A stretch of 64,000 bases of DNA from Sulfitobacter sp. D7 (GCF_003611275.1 NZ_CP020694.1:2542001-2606000), one strand, 5' to 3'; shown: positions 20,711-30,937, numbered from the stretch's first letter. Numbers and translations are program-made. Notes: generated from the letters alone by a model not told the origin.

Positions 20711-22294
20711 ATGGCAGACCAGACCGACCCTTCCCGAGCCGCCCCCGTCCCTGAGACCGGCGTGGCGGAACTGGGCCTTTTCGCGAAACCGTTGTTTCAG
20801 GATCCGGGTGCGCGCGCGCTGGCGCGGGTGGGCGTGGTGGATGTGGGCTCGAACTCTGTCCGCCTTGTGGTGTTCGACGGCGCGGCGCGCTCTCCGGCCT
20901 ATTTCTATAACGAAAAGATCATGTGCGCCTTGGGTGCTGGCATGTCTGAGACGGGCCACTTGTCGCCCGAAGGCCGCGCCCGTGCCCTCTCGGCGCTGCG
21001 CCGGTTCAGCAAGCTGGCCGATGGCATGGGCCTGTCGGAACTCACGGTCGTTGCCACCGCAGCGGTGCGCGATGCCAGCGATGGGCGCGAGTTCTGCGCC
21101 GATGTGCTGCGCGAAACCGGCCTGCGCATCTGGGTGATCGACGGCGAGGAAGAGGCCCGGCTTTCGGCCCAAGGGGTGCTGCTGGGCTGGCCTGGCGCAT
21201 ACGGCCTTGTCTGCGACATCGGCGGCTCGTCGATGGAACTGGCAGAAATCTCTGGTGGGCGTGTCGGGCGGCGGGTGACCTCGCAACTCGGGCCGCTGAA
21301 ATTGCGCGATCTCAAGGGCGGTGCCAAGGGGCGGCACGCCCATATCAAAGAGGTCATCACCGGCCTTCAGGAAAAGATGGGCAACCAGCGCGACCGGCTG
21401 TTCCTTGTGGGCGGCTCGTGGCGCGCCATCGCGCGGATCGACATGTACCGCCGCGGCTATCCGCTGCATGTTCTGCATGAATACCGCATGACCGTGACCT
21501 CGGTCCGGGAGACAGTGAAGTTCATCCAAGCCTCTGATTTGGAAGAGTTGCGCAGCGCCTGCGGCGTGTCGTCGAGCCGGATGTCATTGGTGCCCTACGC
21601 CGCTGAGGTGCTGAGCCGTCTGGTCAAAACCTTCCGCCCCAAAGACATCGCCATTTCCAGCTACGGCATCCGCGAAGGCATGCTCTATGAGCAAATGCCG
21701 CAACGCCTGCGCGACCGTGATCCGCTGATCGAGGCCTGCTATTTCGCCGAAGCCAAAGACGCGCGGATGCCCGGCTTTGGTAAGGTGCTCTATAACTTCA
21801 TCCTGCCGCTCTACCGCTCTGCCCCGCATGCGCGCAGGCGGTTGGTCAAAGCGGCCTGCCTCCTGCATGACGTCAGCTGGCGCGCGCATCCCGACTACCG
21901 GGCCGAGACCTGTTTTGACAACGCCACCCGCGCCAACCTTGGCGGGCTCAAACACGCGGAGCGGATTTATCTGGGGCTGGCGCTGCTGCACCGTTATTCC
22001 AACAAACGCGAAAATACCCGGTTCGAAGACCTTTATGAGATGGTCGACGAAAAGACCCGTCTGGAGGCCGAGATCCTTGGCAAGGCCATGCGCTTTGGTG
22101 CGATGCTCTGGATGGACAAGGGCGAACAGCGCGGCGAATTGCGCTGGTTCCCCAAGAAAAAGCAGTTGGAACTGTGGCTCACCCCCGACATGGTGCCGCT
22201 CTTCGGTGAGGTCGCAGAGGCCCGACTGAACTCGCTCGCCAAATCGCTTGACGCCGAAGTCCATGTGCGCACCGGCAAACGCCCTCCGAAATAG
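20711..22294 (+). CDS. ppx: Exopolyphosphatase, Ppx/GppA family
   Basis: Releases phosphate from polyphosphate ends or hydrolyses pppGpp. It has 527 aa. The ASKHA phosphate loops are VGVVDVGSNSVRLVVFDG and VCDIGGSSMELAEI, and the C-terminal half is an HD-like helical domain (LVKAACLLHDVSWRAHPDYR). ATG 20711 has AGGAG at 20701-20705. It is next to ppk1, as in many bacteria. The exact division between Ppx and GppA activity cannot be told from sequence. Confidence 0.93.
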   Translation: MADQTDPSRAAPVPETGVAELGLFAKPLFQDPGARALARVGVVDVGSNSVRLVVFDGAARSPAYFYNEKIMCALGAGMSETGHLSPEGRARALSALRRFSKLADGMGLSELTVVATAAVRDASDGREFCADVLRETGLRIWVIDGEEEARLSAQGVLLGWPGAYGLVCDIGGSSMELAEISGGRVGRRVTSQLGPLKLRDLKGGAKGRHAHIKEVITGLQEKMGNQRDRLFLVGGSWRAIARIDMYRRGYPLHVLHEYRMTVTSVRETVKFIQASDLEELRSACGVSSSRMSLVPYAAEVLSRLVKTFRPKDIAISSYGIREGMLYEQMPQRLRDRDPLIEACYFAEAKDARMPGFGKVLYNFILPLYRSAPHARRRLVKAACLLHDVSWRAHPDYRAETCFDNATRANLGGLKHAERIYLGLALLHRYSNKRENTRFEDLYEMVDEKTRLEAEILGKAMRFGAMLWMDKGEQRGELRWFPKKKQLELWLTPDMVPLFGEVAEARLNSLAKSLDAEVHVRTGKRPPK

Positions 22295-22300
22295 CCCGGG

Positions 22301-22678
22301 TTACAGGTCGATCTGGGGGGCAGGCTCTGTCGGCGTGTCTGGTGGCACCATCGGATGATCCGGCTTGCGGCGAATGATGATATCGCCGTTGGGCTGCATC
22401 TCGGGCGCTTGGTATGCGCTCCAGTCCTCGACCTCATCCAGCAGTTCCGTCAGCTTCGGCCCCATCTCGCGCGCAAAATCGCGCAGGGCGGGGCGCATGG
22501 CTTCGCTAAAGCCTTCGAAACCCTCCATGACCGGGCCCATTTCATCCATGATCCCGTCCATGAACATCTGCGCGCCGCGCTCCATCAAGCCGAGGCCGCG
22601 TTCTTCGGTGTCCTCTTGTGCGTGGGCCGCAAGCGGTAGCATCGTGCAAAGGGCGATAAGGGGCATGAAACGTGTCAT
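22301..22678 (-). CDS. Hypothetical exported protein
   Basis: A 125-aa protein with a Sec signal peptide (MTRFMPLIALCTMLPLAAHA, cleaved before QEDTEER). The mature part is acidic and helical with Met-rich stretches (MERGAQMFMDGIMDEMGPVM) and ends in a Pro-rich tail (PPDTPTEPAPQ). It is probably periplasmic. I choose ATG 22678 because it creates the signal peptide; upstream in-frame starts would bury it. The family has no function I know. It ends 6 bp from the convergent ppx stop. Confidence 0.8.
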   Translation of the reverse strand: MTRFMPLIALCTMLPLAAHAQEDTEERGLGLMERGAQMFMDGIMDEMGPVMEGFEGFSEAMRPALRDFAREMGPKLTELLDEVEDWSAYQAPEMQPNGDIIIRRKPDHPMVPPDTPTEPAPQIDL

Positions 22679-22743
22679 GCAATTGATGTAGGCGGCGCGT
22701 TCGGGATTTCTAGTCTTCTGCCGATGCACGGGCACAAGCCCGC

Positions 22744-23745
22744 CTAAAGGTCGACATCCAGCGTGACCGGAAAGTGATCCGACGCCGCAAGAAGCGCATC
22801 GCGCAGGGCCACATTTTGCCAGCAAGCGGGGTCATCCATCGGGTGCCAAATCCGCCAGCGGGCATCGCGAGCACAGAGTTGCGGGCTGACCATGATGTAA
22901 TCCAACAGCGCCTGAAGGTAACGTTCCTCTGGTGCGATCCAAAACCGCGCGCTGGTAGGCGCGGCCCCCAACCGTCGGCTAAGCGCCTGTTTGGCATGCG
23001 GGTCAAAGAGCGCTGCCGCCCCCTCCCCCAGCACAATCTCGACCGAAGACCGCCCAAACAGGCTCTCGAACTCATCCAGCCCCGGCCCGTCGTTCAAATC
23101 ACCCATCACCATCACGGGCCGATCTGCCGCCAGATGCGCATCGATCCGCCGCCTGAGCCAGATCGCCTGAGCCAATTGCTTGCGCCTATTGGCGATGGCG
23201 ATGCGCAGCACATCGGCCTCCGACTTGGCCCCATGGGGCGCTTTGGATTTGAGATGCGCGCCGATCACCTGAAAGGCAAAGCCGGTCTTCGTGGTCACCT
23301 CCAACTCAAGCGGCGGTTTGGAGAAGACCACGGCATCCTCAGTCGCGTCTACGTCAAGATCAATCCGCAACGTCTGGTCAAAGCGCGGAGCACCTGCTGC
23401 CGACTGCGGCGTGTGGCGGGCGGTGAGCTTATCGGGGTCATAAAGCAGTGCAATCTCTTGCTCTGTATCGTTGGAAAACCCCATGACGGCCTCCCGCGCG
23501 CGGAGGGAAAACTGCGCGGCGAAATGCTTTAACGCTGCCACGGTGGACTGCCGCCGCCCGTGGTTCGGCGCCTCAATCACCATCACCGCATCGGCATCCA
23601 GCGCGCCGAAAACCAGCCCCAAAGCAGCCGTCTGCTGCGCACGGGTCACCTGATAGCGCGAAGACCATTCACCGTCGTCGTAGAGCTGATTGTCATCGTC
23701 AAAAAGGCTCGCGAACCACTCAACATTGTAGGTCGCGATGCGCAT
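22744..23745 (-). CDS. Endonuclease/exonuclease/phosphatase (EEP) family protein
   Basis: A 333-aa protein with the EEP metal-site motifs: IATYNVEWF near the start, the catalytic HLKSKAPHG, MVMGDLNDGPG and ASDHFPVTLDV near the end. The family includes exonuclease III, DNase I, sphingomyelinases and phosphoesterases, and the substrate cannot be chosen here. There is no clear signal peptide from ATG 23745, suggesting a cytoplasmic enzyme. The start shares one base with the stop of the TerB-DnaJ gene (TGATG), so the two are coupled. Confidence 0.86.
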   Translation of the reverse strand: MRIATYNVEWFASLFDDDNQLYDDGEWSSRYQVTRAQQTAALGLVFGALDADAVMVIEAPNHGRRQSTVAALKHFAAQFSLRAREAVMGFSNDTEQEIALLYDPDKLTARHTPQSAAGAPRFDQTLRIDLDVDATEDAVVFSKPPLELEVTTKTGFAFQVIGAHLKSKAPHGAKSEADVLRIAIANRRKQLAQAIWLRRRIDAHLAADRPVMVMGDLNDGPGLDEFESLFGRSSVEIVLGEGAAALFDPHAKQALSRRLGAAPTSARFWIAPEERYLQALLDYIMVSPQLCARDARWRIWHPMDDPACWQNVALRDALLAASDHFPVTLDVDL

Positions 23746-24425
23746 CAAGCGTGTTTGCCCGAGATCGTTTCCCACGCGCGGTTGATGTCGATCATGCGTT
23801 TCTCGGCCATCTTGATGGCCTCCTGTGGCAAGCCGCGCGCCACCAAGGCATCAGGATGGTTTTCGCGTACCAGCCGCCGCCACGCCTTGCGGGCTTCTTC
23901 GAGCGTGGCATGGGGGCCGATGCCCAGAACCGTGCGCGGCAGGGGCGAGCTGTCGGGCACGAACCGCGCTTTGAGCGAGGCAAAAGCCTCCTCTCCCATG
24001 CCAAAGATCGCAGCCACATCTTCGAGAAAGGCGTTTTCATTCGGGTGATAGACGCCATCGGCCATGGCTATGTGAAACAACCCCTCCATCAGATCATGCA
24101 GCATCTCGGGCTGGTCGTTGAACATGCTGGCGATGCGTTTGGCGTATTCCTCAAACCCGGTGACATCCTGCCGCGCAAGGTTAAAGACCCGCGCCGCTCC
24201 GTCCTGATCCCCTTCGGCAATTTGGAAGACCTCGCGAAAGGCCGTCACCTCGTCGCGGGTCACCAGCCCATCGGCCTTGGCCATCTTCGCGCCCAAGGCG
24301 ATGACTGCGATGGTAAAGGCGACCGAGCGTTCAGGCGGGCTGCGCAGACGGTCAAAGACAGCCGACAGCCCCTCGCCCGCGGTGAGGGCTGACAAAGCTT
24401 CGGAGATGCGCGTCCAGATCGACAT
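23745..24425 (-). CDS. djlA: TerB-DnaJ protein (DjlA-like)
   Basis: A 226-aa protein. A TerB-like helical domain (about residues 30-145; IAVIALGAKMAKADGLVTRDE and FHIAMADGVYHPNE are its two acidic repeats) is followed by a C-terminal J domain (about 160-222) with the HPD tripeptide in RENHPDALVARG. It would stimulate DnaK. E. coli DjlA has an N-terminal membrane helix; none is obvious here, so this one may be soluble. It is translationally coupled to the EEP gene. Confidence 0.88.
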   Translation of the reverse strand: MSIWTRISEALSALTAGEGLSAVFDRLRSPPERSVAFTIAVIALGAKMAKADGLVTRDEVTAFREVFQIAEGDQDGAARVFNLARQDVTGFEEYAKRIASMFNDQPEMLHDLMEGLFHIAMADGVYHPNENAFLEDVAAIFGMGEEAFASLKARFVPDSSPLPRTVLGIGPHATLEEARKAWRRLVRENHPDALVARGLPQEAIKMAEKRMIDINRAWETISGKHA

Positions 24426-24477
24426 GGGCTGACCCTTTGGTATTCGGCCCCCAGCTTAACCGCTGGCACCGGGGAAG

Positions 24478-24999
24478 TCAGGATGCTGACAGGGTTTTTT
24501 GCATCAAGATCAGATCAAGCCATTGCCCGTGTTTGCGCCCGACTTCGGGCATCCGGCCCACCTGCGCAAAGCCCAGTTTTTCATGGAAAGTCACAGCACC
24601 CGGATTGGCGCTGCTGATCGCGGCAACCATGACGTGATGGCCCTGCGCCGCTGCCGCCTCGACCGCCCGCGTCATCAGGCCGCGGCCCAGCCCCTGCCCC
24701 TGTGCCGCGTCCGCCAGCACGATGCTATGTTCGACCGTCGCGCCGTAGCCCGGACCGCCGCGAAAGCTGCCGTAGGTGACAAAACCCATGACTTGCCCTG
24801 AGTCTTCGGCCACCCAAAAGGCGTCGGCGCGGGTGGCGATCAGGGCGGTGATATCCTCTGGCATCTTTTCGTCGGTGGTAAAGGTCGAGAGGCTGTCGCG
24901 GATCATGCCGTTCCATAGGCCCGCCACGGCAGCGGCATCGCGCCGCTCTGCGAGGCGGATCGCGCGGCCCGTTTGGACCGCGCCCGTTTCAGCCTGCAT
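24478..24999 (-). CDS. GNAT-family N-acetyltransferase
   Basis: A 173-aa protein with the GNAT fold; the acetyl-CoA loop motif A is ADAAQGQGLGRGLMTRAVE (Q/RxxGxG/A). The segment SSANPGAVTFHEKLGFAQVG followed by ILMQKTL is typical of phosphinothricin acetyltransferase-like members, but the substrate is uncertain. ATG 24999 shares a base with the mutase stop (TGATG), so it is translated from the mutase transcript; an in-frame GTG lies one codon upstream. Confidence 0.87.
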   Translation of the reverse strand: MQAETGAVQTGRAIRLAERRDAAAVAGLWNGMIRDSLSTFTTDEKMPEDITALIATRADAFWVAEDSGQVMGFVTYGSFRGGPGYGATVEHSIVLADAAQGQGLGRGLMTRAVEAAAAQGHHVMVAAISSANPGAVTFHEKLGFAQVGRMPEVGRKHGQWLDLILMQKTLSAS

Positions 25000-27140
25000 C
25001 ACTTCCGGGTCTCGCGGATCAGCTTGAGGATATCCTGCGCAGCCGTCGGGATATTCGTCCCCGGGCCAAAGATCGCCTTGACGCCCGCGTCCTCCAAAAA
25101 CTTGTAATCCTGCTGCGGAATGACCCCGCCACAGATCACCAGAATATCCTCGGCCCCCGCATCTTTAAGCGCCTGAATAAGCTGCGGTGCCAATGTCTTG
25201 TGCCCCGCCGCTTGGCTAGAGATGCCGACAACATGAACGTCGTTGTCCACCGCATCCTGCGCCGCTTCGGCTGGGGTCTGGAAAAGCGGGCCGACATCCA
25301 CGTCAAAGCCGATATCGGCGAAGGCGGTGGCGATCACCTTGGCCCCGCGATCGTGCCCGTCTTGGCCCATTTTGACCACCAGCATGCGCGGGCGGCGGCC
25401 CTCGGCCTCGGCGAACTCATCGACCGATTTCTGGATATCGGCAAAGCCCGCGTCGCCCTCATAGGCCGCGCCATAGACGCCTGAGAGGGTTTTGACCTCG
25501 GCCCGGTGCCGCCCGAATTCTTTCTCCATCGCCATGCTGATCTCTCCCACTGTGGCGCGCGCGCGGGCGGCTTCGACCGCCGCGTCGAGCAGGTTGCCGC
25601 CCTCGGCGGACCGCCGTGTCAGTTCTGCCAATGCGGCGGTGCAGGCGTCCTCGTCCCGCTCGGCCCGGATACGCTCCAGCCGCGCCACCTGACCAGCGCG
25701 GACCTTGACGTTGTCGACATCCAAAATGTCGATCGGCTCTTCCTTGTCGCGGCGGTATTTGTTCACGCCGACGATCACCTCGGTGCCGCGGTCGATGCCC
25801 GCCTGACGCTGCGCCGCGGCTTCCTCGATCCTGAGCTTCGGCATGCCAGAGGCCACGGCCTTGGTCATGCCGCCCATCTCCTCGACTTCTTCGATCAGCT
25901 TCCACGCGGCCTCGGCCAGATCGGCGGTCAGTTTCTCGACGTAGTAGCTGCCTGCCAGCGGGTCGACGACATTGGTGATGCCAGTCTCTTCCTGCAAGAT
26001 CAGCTGGGTGTTGCGGGCGATACGGGCGGAGTGTTCCGTGGGCAGGCCAATGGCCTCGTCCAGTGAGTTGGTGTGCAGCGACTGGGTGCCGCCCAGCACC
26101 GCCGAAAGCGCCTCGTAAGCCGTGCGCACGACGTTGTTGTAGGGGTCCTGCTCGGCAAGGCTCACGCCGGAGGTTTGGCAATGAGTTCGCAACATCGACG
26201 ACTTGGGGTTTTTCGGCTCGAATTCCTCCATCACCCGCGACCAAAGTAGACGCGCGGCGCGCAGTTTGGCGGCCTCCATGAAGAAGTTCATGCCGATGGC
26301 GAAGAAGAAGCTCAGGCGCGGTGCAAAACGGTCCACATCCATGCCCGCCGCAATCGCCGTGCGCACATATTCGCGCCCGTCCGCGATGGTGAAGGCCAGT
26401 TCCTGCACGAGGTTCGCGCCCGCCTCTTGCATGTGGTAGCCCGAGATCGAGATCGAGTTGAACTTCGGCATATGATCCGAGGTATATTCGATGATGTCCC
26501 CGATGATCCGCATCGACGGTTCCGGCGGATAGACATAGGTGTTGCGCACCATGAATTCCTTGAGGATGTCATTCTGGATCGTCCCCGAGAGCTTGGCACG
26601 GTCATGGCCCTGCTCTTCGCCCGCGACGATGAAATTGGCGAGGATCGGGATCACTGCGCCGTTCATCGTCATGGAGACCGAGACCTGATCCAGCGGAATG
26701 CCGTCGAAGAGGATTTTCATATCCTCAACCGAATCGATGGCCACACCGGCCTTGCCGACATCGCCCTCAACGCGCGGGTGATCGCTGTCATAGCCCCGGT
26801 GCGTTGCCAGATCAAAGGCCACCGAAACACCCTGCTGCCCGGCGGCCAGCGCGCGGCGGTAAAAGGCGTTGGATTCCTCAGCCGTCGAAAAACCCGCATA
26901 TTGCCGGATCGTCCAAGGACGGCCCGCATACATCGTTGCCTTTACGCCGCGCGTAAATGGCGCTTCGCCGGGAATGCTGCCGAGATGCTCCAGCCCGTTC
27001 ACGTCGTCGGCGGTATAGAGCGGTTGTACGTCGATCCCCTCCAACGTCTTCCATGTCAGATCATCAAGGCTGCGTCCGCGCAATTCGCCCGTGGCCAGTT
27101 CCTGCCAGCGTGTCTTGGCGTCCTTTTGGTCGGATGTCAT
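24999..27140 (-). CDS. scpA: Methylmalonyl-CoA mutase (B12-dependent)
   Basis: Rearranges (R)-methylmalonyl-CoA to succinyl-CoA, the last step of propionyl-CoA assimilation. It has 713 aa: a TIM-barrel substrate domain (about residues 20-540; [24 protein letters not shown]-type centre replaced by [20 protein letters not shown]) and a C-terminal cobalamin domain with the cobalt-ligating His in [15 protein letters not shown] and GISSQAAGH. It is a single-chain form that acts as a homodimer. pccA and pccB on the same strand supply the substrate. A GNAT gene is coupled to its end. Confidence 0.95.
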   Translation of the reverse strand: MTSDQKDAKTRWQELATGELRGRSLDDLTWKTLEGIDVQPLYTADDVNGLEHLGSIPGEAPFTRGVKATMYAGRPWTIRQYAGFSTAEESNAFYRRALAAGQQGVSVAFDLATHRGYDSDHPRVEGDVGKAGVAIDSVEDMKILFDGIPLDQVSVSMTMNGAVIPILANFIVAGEEQGHDRAKLSGTIQNDILKEFMVRNTYVYPPEPSMRIIGDIIEYTSDHMPKFNSISISGYHMQEAGANLVQELAFTIADGREYVRTAIAAGMDVDRFAPRLSFFFAIGMNFFMEAAKLRAARLLWSRVMEEFEPKNPKSSMLRTHCQTSGVSLAEQDPYNNVVRTAYEALSAVLGGTQSLHTNSLDEAIGLPTEHSARIARNTQLILQEETGITNVVDPLAGSYYVEKLTADLAEAAWKLIEEVEEMGGMTKAVASGMPKLRIEEAAAQRQAGIDRGTEVIVGVNKYRRDKEEPIDILDVDNVKVRAGQVARLERIRAERDEDACTAALAELTRRSAEGGNLLDAAVEAARARATVGEISMAMEKEFGRHRAEVKTLSGVYGAAYEGDAGFADIQKSVDEFAEAEGRRPRMLVVKMGQDGHDRGAKVIATAFADIGFDVDVGPLFQTPAEAAQDAVDNDVHVVGISSQAAGHKTLAPQLIQALKDAGAEDILVICGGVIPQQDYKFLEDAGVKAIFGPGTNIPTAAQDILKLIRETRK

Positions 27141-27305
27141 ATGCTTGTCCTTCTCCCTTAACGCCGGGCGGCAGGCATGGGCCTGCGCATCACCGGCGGC
27201 TGAATTGTCACGGGGCGCGCCCTCACGGGGATAAATGCCCCCTGCGGCGCTTTGCCCTTCGCAAAATGGTACAGGCCCCCTATATCTGAAGGGACAGGAG
27301 CCTTG

Positions 27306-27761
27306 ATGAAACGTTTGATCTCACTAGTTTTTGCAGGATTGATCGCCAGCACAGCGATTGCCCAAGGGGCCGATACCCCGATGGAGGATCCGCTGTTCCT
27401 GCCCGCCGATATGGCCGATCTCAGCGCCTTCCAATGGAAAAAGCGGCCCGTTCTGGTCTTTGCCAATTCCGAGAACGATCCGGCATATGTCGCGCAGATG
27501 GAATACCTCCGCGACCGCGAGGAAGAGTTGCGGTTGCGTGATGTCATCGTGCTGACCGATACCGACCCTGCCGCGCGCAGTGCTCTGAGGCTGCGGATGC
27601 GCCCGCGGGGCTTCATGCTGGTGCTGGTCGACAAGGAAGGCCAAATCGAGCTGCGCAAACCCTTTCCATGGGACGTGCGCGAGATCACCCGCAGCATCGA
27701 CAAGATGCCGCTGCGCCAGCGTGAAATCAGAGAGGCAAAGGAGCGCGACGTCATCCGTTGA
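27306..27761 (+). CDS. DUF4174 exported protein
   Basis: A 151-aa protein with a signal peptide ([20 protein letters not shown]). The mature part, [20 protein letters not shown] then [20 protein letters not shown] and [21 protein letters not shown], is the thioredoxin-like layout of DUF4174, without a CxxC. It is probably periplasmic. I choose ATG 27306 for the signal peptide and the GGACAGGAG upstream. It is read opposite to the mutase and pccA genes that flank it. Confidence 0.87.
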   Translation: MKRLISLVFAGLIASTAIAQGADTPMEDPLFLPADMADLSAFQWKKRPVLVFANSENDPAYVAQMEYLRDREEELRLRDVIVLTDTDPAARSALRLRMRPRGFMLVLVDKEGQIELRKPFPWDVREITRSIDKMPLRQREIREAKERDVIR

Positions 27762-27803
27762 TGCCCCGCGCCCTGCCCGCCCTGATCGCCAGCGCATCGC
27801 ACC

Positions 27804-29849
27804 CTATTCGAACTCCATGATGACATCGTCCACCGCAAGGCTGTCGCCCGCGCCAGCGTTGACCTTGCTCACCACGCCCTTCTTCTCGGCGCGCAGGATG
27901 TTCTCCATTTTCATCGCCTCGATGGTGCAGAGCGCTTGGCCCTCTTGGACCTCATCGCCCACTTCCACGTCGAGTTTCACCACCAGACCCGGCATCGGGC
28001 AGAGCAGCATCTTGGAGGTGTCGGGCGGCAGTTTCTCGGGCATGAGGGCCGCCAGTTCCGCCTGACGCGGGGTGCGGACATGGACTTTCAGATCCGCTCC
28101 GCGGGTGCGGATACGGAAGCCGCCAGAGATTTTGCCAACCTTCAGCACCAGAGGCGCGCCATCGACGGTCATTTCGGCCAGTTGGTCACCCGGTGTCCAA
28201 TCGCCGCTGACGCGCATTTCGCTGCCATCGCCAAAGGCCACCGTCGCCCCTTCGGGATCGGCCTTGGTGACCACGTCGAAACTCTCGCCCTGCAGCTTTA
28301 CGTTCCAATCGCTGCCGACCTTGCGCTCGTGGTTGTCCATCCGGCCCGAGACACGCGCGCGGCGAATTTCGCCTACGCGGTGCATCGCAGCGCAGGCCGC
28401 AGCGATGCGGCGCAGCTCGCCCTCAGGCAGGGTCACACCCTCGAAACCTTCGGGATATTCCTCGGCGATGAAGGCGGTGGTCATCTCGCCCGAGACGAAT
28501 TTCGGGTGATCCATCACGGCAGAGAGAAACGGCAGGTTATGCCCGATGCCCTCAACCTCGAAACTGTCGAGCGCCACGCGCATCTTCTCAATCGCCTCTT
28601 CGCGGGTCGGGGCCCATGTGCAAAGCTTGGCGATCATCGGGTCGTAATACATCGAGATTTCGCCGCCCTCAAAGACGCCGGTATCGTTGCGTACGGCCAT
28701 CTCGCCGCTGGGTGCATCGCCCTGCCATGTGCCTTGCTCCAGCAGCGGCCCTGCGGCTACTTCCTGCGGCGGGCGGTAGCGGGTCAGACGGCCAATGGAC
28801 GGCAGGAAACCACGGTAAGGGTCTTCGGCGTAGAGCCGGTTTTCGATGGCCCAACCGGTCAGGGTCACGTCATCTTGGGTGATCGACAGTTTCTCGCCAT
28901 TGGCGACGCGGATCATCTGCTCGACCAGATCAACACCGGTGATCAGTTCGGTGACCGGGTGCTCCACCTGAAGGCGGGTGTTCATCTCAAGGAAGTAGAA
29001 ATTCTTGTCGCCATCGACGATGAATTCCACCGTGCCCGCGCTGGTGTAGCCCACGGCCTGCGCCAGTGCGACGGCCTGCTCGCCCATGGCTTTGCGGGTC
29101 TCTTCATCAAGGAAGGGGCTCGGTGCCTCTTCGACGACCTTTTGGTTGCGGCGCTGGATCGAACACTCCCGCTCGCCCAGATAGATACCATTGCCATGCG
29201 CGTCGCAGAGCACCTGAATTTCAATGTGGCGGGGCTGGGTGACGAATTTCTCGATGAAAATCCGATCATCCCCAAAGGAGTTTGCCGCTTCGTTCTTGGA
29301 CGATTGGAAACCTTCGCGGGCCTCTTCATCATTCCAAGCGATCCGCATGCCCTTGCCGCCGCCGCCAGCCGAGGCTTTGAGCATCACCGGGTAGCCGATC
29401 TCGTTCGAAATTTTCACGGCCTCGTCGGCGTCTTCGATCAGACCCATATAGCCCGGCACGGTCGAGACACCCGCCTCCTGAGCAATCTTTTTGGAGGTGA
29501 TCTTATCGCCCATCTTTTCAATGGCGCCAACGGGCGGGCCGACGAAAGCCACGCCAACAGCGTCAAGCGCCTCGGCAAACTTGCTGTTTTCGCTGAGAAA
29601 ACCATAGCCCGGATGGACCGCCTGCGCGCCGGATTGTTTCACGGCCTCCATCACCTTGTCGATGACGATATAGGACTGGTTCGCGGGGGGCGGGCCGATG
29701 TGAATGGCCTCATCCGCCATTTCCACATGCAGCGCCTGCGCATCCGCATCGGAATAGATCGCCACGGTGGTCAGACCCATCTTCTTAGCGGTCTTGATCA
29801 CGCGGCAGGCGATTTCGCCCCGGTTGGCAATGAGGATCTTGTCAAACAT
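27804..29849 (-). CDS. pccA: Propionyl-CoA carboxylase alpha subunit
   Basis: Carries the biotin carboxylase and biotin carrier parts of the enzyme that makes methylmalonyl-CoA. It has 681 aa. The ATP-grasp biotin carboxylase domain occupies about residues 1-445 (ILIANRGEIACRVIKTAKK, ASAGGGGKGMRIAWN, EMNTRLQVEHPVTE), a linker (BT) domain follows, and the C-terminal carrier has the biotinyl lysine in EAMKMENI. ATG 29849 (MFDKILIANRG) follows AAGGAA. The carboxyltransferase partner pccB lies upstream on the same strand with five small genes between. Confidence 0.96.
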   Translation of the reverse strand: MFDKILIANRGEIACRVIKTAKKMGLTTVAIYSDADAQALHVEMADEAIHIGPPPANQSYIVIDKVMEAVKQSGAQAVHPGYGFLSENSKFAEALDAVGVAFVGPPVGAIEKMGDKITSKKIAQEAGVSTVPGYMGLIEDADEAVKISNEIGYPVMLKASAGGGGKGMRIAWNDEEAREGFQSSKNEAANSFGDDRIFIEKFVTQPRHIEIQVLCDAHGNGIYLGERECSIQRRNQKVVEEAPSPFLDEETRKAMGEQAVALAQAVGYTSAGTVEFIVDGDKNFYFLEMNTRLQVEHPVTELITGVDLVEQMIRVANGEKLSITQDDVTLTGWAIENRLYAEDPYRGFLPSIGRLTRYRPPQEVAAGPLLEQGTWQGDAPSGEMAVRNDTGVFEGGEISMYYDPMIAKLCTWAPTREEAIEKMRVALDSFEVEGIGHNLPFLSAVMDHPKFVSGEMTTAFIAEEYPEGFEGVTLPEGELRRIAAACAAMHRVGEIRRARVSGRMDNHERKVGSDWNVKLQGESFDVVTKADPEGATVAFGDGSEMRVSGDWTPGDQLAEMTVDGAPLVLKVGKISGGFRIRTRGADLKVHVRTPRQAELAALMPEKLPPDTSKMLLCPMPGLVVKLDVEVGDEVQEGQALCTIEAMKMENILRAEKKGVVSKVNAGAGDSLAVDDVIMEFE

Positions 29850-29987
29850 CAGCAGTTCCTTTGACGGTAACAGGCCACGCAAAATGCCGCGTCAGCCATA
29901 GCTGCGCGGGTGCCTGTAGAGATAAAGATGGAGGGGGAAACCGCCCTGCCCGCGCCGATGGCAGGCAGAGCGGTTAATGGGGCGAGA

Positions 29988-30194
29988 TCAGTTACATTTG
30001 CCGGGGTTAAGCTGGCAATAACCGACGTTGGCTGCGGCGCCGATGGCTGCGCCCTGCGCCAGCGACCCACCTGTGACGGCTGCCGCACCTGCGCCCACGG
30101 CTGCGCCGCCCAAACCCTGTTCGCCGATGGTGTTGCCACATGCGGCAAGACCGGCTGTCGCGCCAAGCGCGAGAATGATGTTACGAATTGACAT
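29988..30194 (-). CDS. Small glycine-rich lipoprotein
   Basis: A 68-aa protein. The leader MSIRNIILALGATAGLAACG carries a lipobox (LAAC) and the mature part is a glycine-zipper-like stretch (LGGAAVGAGAAAVTGGS, AIGAAANVGY) with two further Cys near the C-terminus. It is probably an outer-membrane-associated lipoprotein. It lies directly ahead of pccA. GAAGGAA precedes ATG 30194. The function is unknown. Confidence 0.8.
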   Translation of the reverse strand: MSIRNIILALGATAGLAACGNTIGEQGLGGAAVGAGAAAVTGGSLAQGAAIGAAANVGYCQLNPGKCN

Positions 30195-30516
30195 GTGCCT
30201 GTTCCTTCACTGCTATCTACTGTCCGACCAACGCCCTGCCGTTTGACAAGTTCCCGGTCAATTTTCCGGCCCGTTGCCCTGTGGCGCGAAAACCACCCCG
30301 CCGAAAAGTCGGGCAGCGCGGCGCGGTTGCGCAGCGGCTGCCCGTTAGGGGAAGGGGTATGGTCTTCATGTCCGACGGCACGAAGAGCAAAAGACGCGCC
30401 GCCAGCCACGCAAAACCTGCCCCAAGCCTGCGCCAGCGCCAAGCACGCCCTTTGAGGCGGCCGGACTTCGGCAAGGCTGTGCTGATCTGCGTAGAGGCGG
30501 GGCGACATCATGCCGA
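30195..30516. other. Gap without a supported gene; hairpin 30310-30344
   Basis: These 322 bases separate a small lipoprotein gene from the upstream hypothetical gene. Several reading frames are open but show no recognisable protein features. CGGGCAGC (30310-30317) and GCTGCCCG (30337-30344) form an inverted repeat followed on the - strand by ACTTTT, a plausible terminator for the gene ending at 30517. The 30195-30260 part should hold the promoter of the lipoprotein. Confidence 0.5.
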
Positions 30517-30876
30517 TCAACCCTCGAAAGCTTCGGGGAAGGCGGCACGGGCTGCGGCCACGTCGAGCACGAGCAAAGCTTCGTAATCGGCGGGATCAAA
30601 GGGATCGGTAGCCGGCAGCACCTCGCGGCCAAAGAGCCACGACAGACGGCCCGCATCCAGATTGCCACGCTCGAAAGGATGCTCGCCAAAGGCTTCCCAC
30701 AGGGCTTTGACAAAGGCGGCATCGGCGCGGCGGTCAGGCGCGCGGCGGTCAGGGCGACGCTCACGCCGGGTGATGGGCGTGACCCCCTTGGGGTTCGGAC
30801 GGCGAATTGTGAATTGGAAATCGGTGCCGGGCAGTCGCCCGGGGAACCCGCGGTGTTTTAGCATATAGGCGGGCAT
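30517..30876 (-). CDS. Conserved hypothetical protein of the propionate block
   Basis: A 119-aa protein with a basic N-terminus (MLKHRGFPGRLPGTDFQFT, then RRERRPDRRAPDRRADAAFV) and an acidic C-terminal half (FDPADYEALLVLDVAAARAA). There is no signal peptide or membrane helix. I do not recognise a family. It lies between pccB and pccA with other small genes, but nothing in it indicates a role in carboxylation. Confidence 0.7.
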   Translation of the reverse strand: MPAYMLKHRGFPGRLPGTDFQFTIRRPNPKGVTPITRRERRPDRRAPDRRADAAFVKALWEAFGEHPFERGNLDAGRLSWLFGREVLPATDPFDPADYEALLVLDVAAARAAFPEAFEG

Positions 30877-30911
30877 CAGACACCCCTCCCGGTTGCAGGG
30901 GTGGCTGGGAT

Positions 30912-30937
30912 CAGGGCAGGCGCAAACGCCTGCCCTG
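30912..30937. terminator. Perfect 11-bp hairpin after the 46-aa lipoprotein gene
   Basis: CAGGGCAGGCG, loop CAAA, then CGCCTGCCCTG. It begins 8 bases beyond the lipoprotein stop. No T-run follows on the - strand, so it may end or stabilise the transcript. Confidence 0.55.

Noticed and set aside
27241..27305. Further PccR box before DUF4174 or the mutase (TTCGCAAAA)
   Set aside because: Only one imperfect half-site without a tandem partner; chance occurrence is likely.
27936..29864. 642-codon + strand frame antisense to pccA
   Set aside because: Shadow of a strongly biased GC-rich gene; no protein features.
30188..30586. 132-codon + strand frame
   Set aside because: Crosses the end of a - strand gene and a hairpin; composition is typical of shadow frames.
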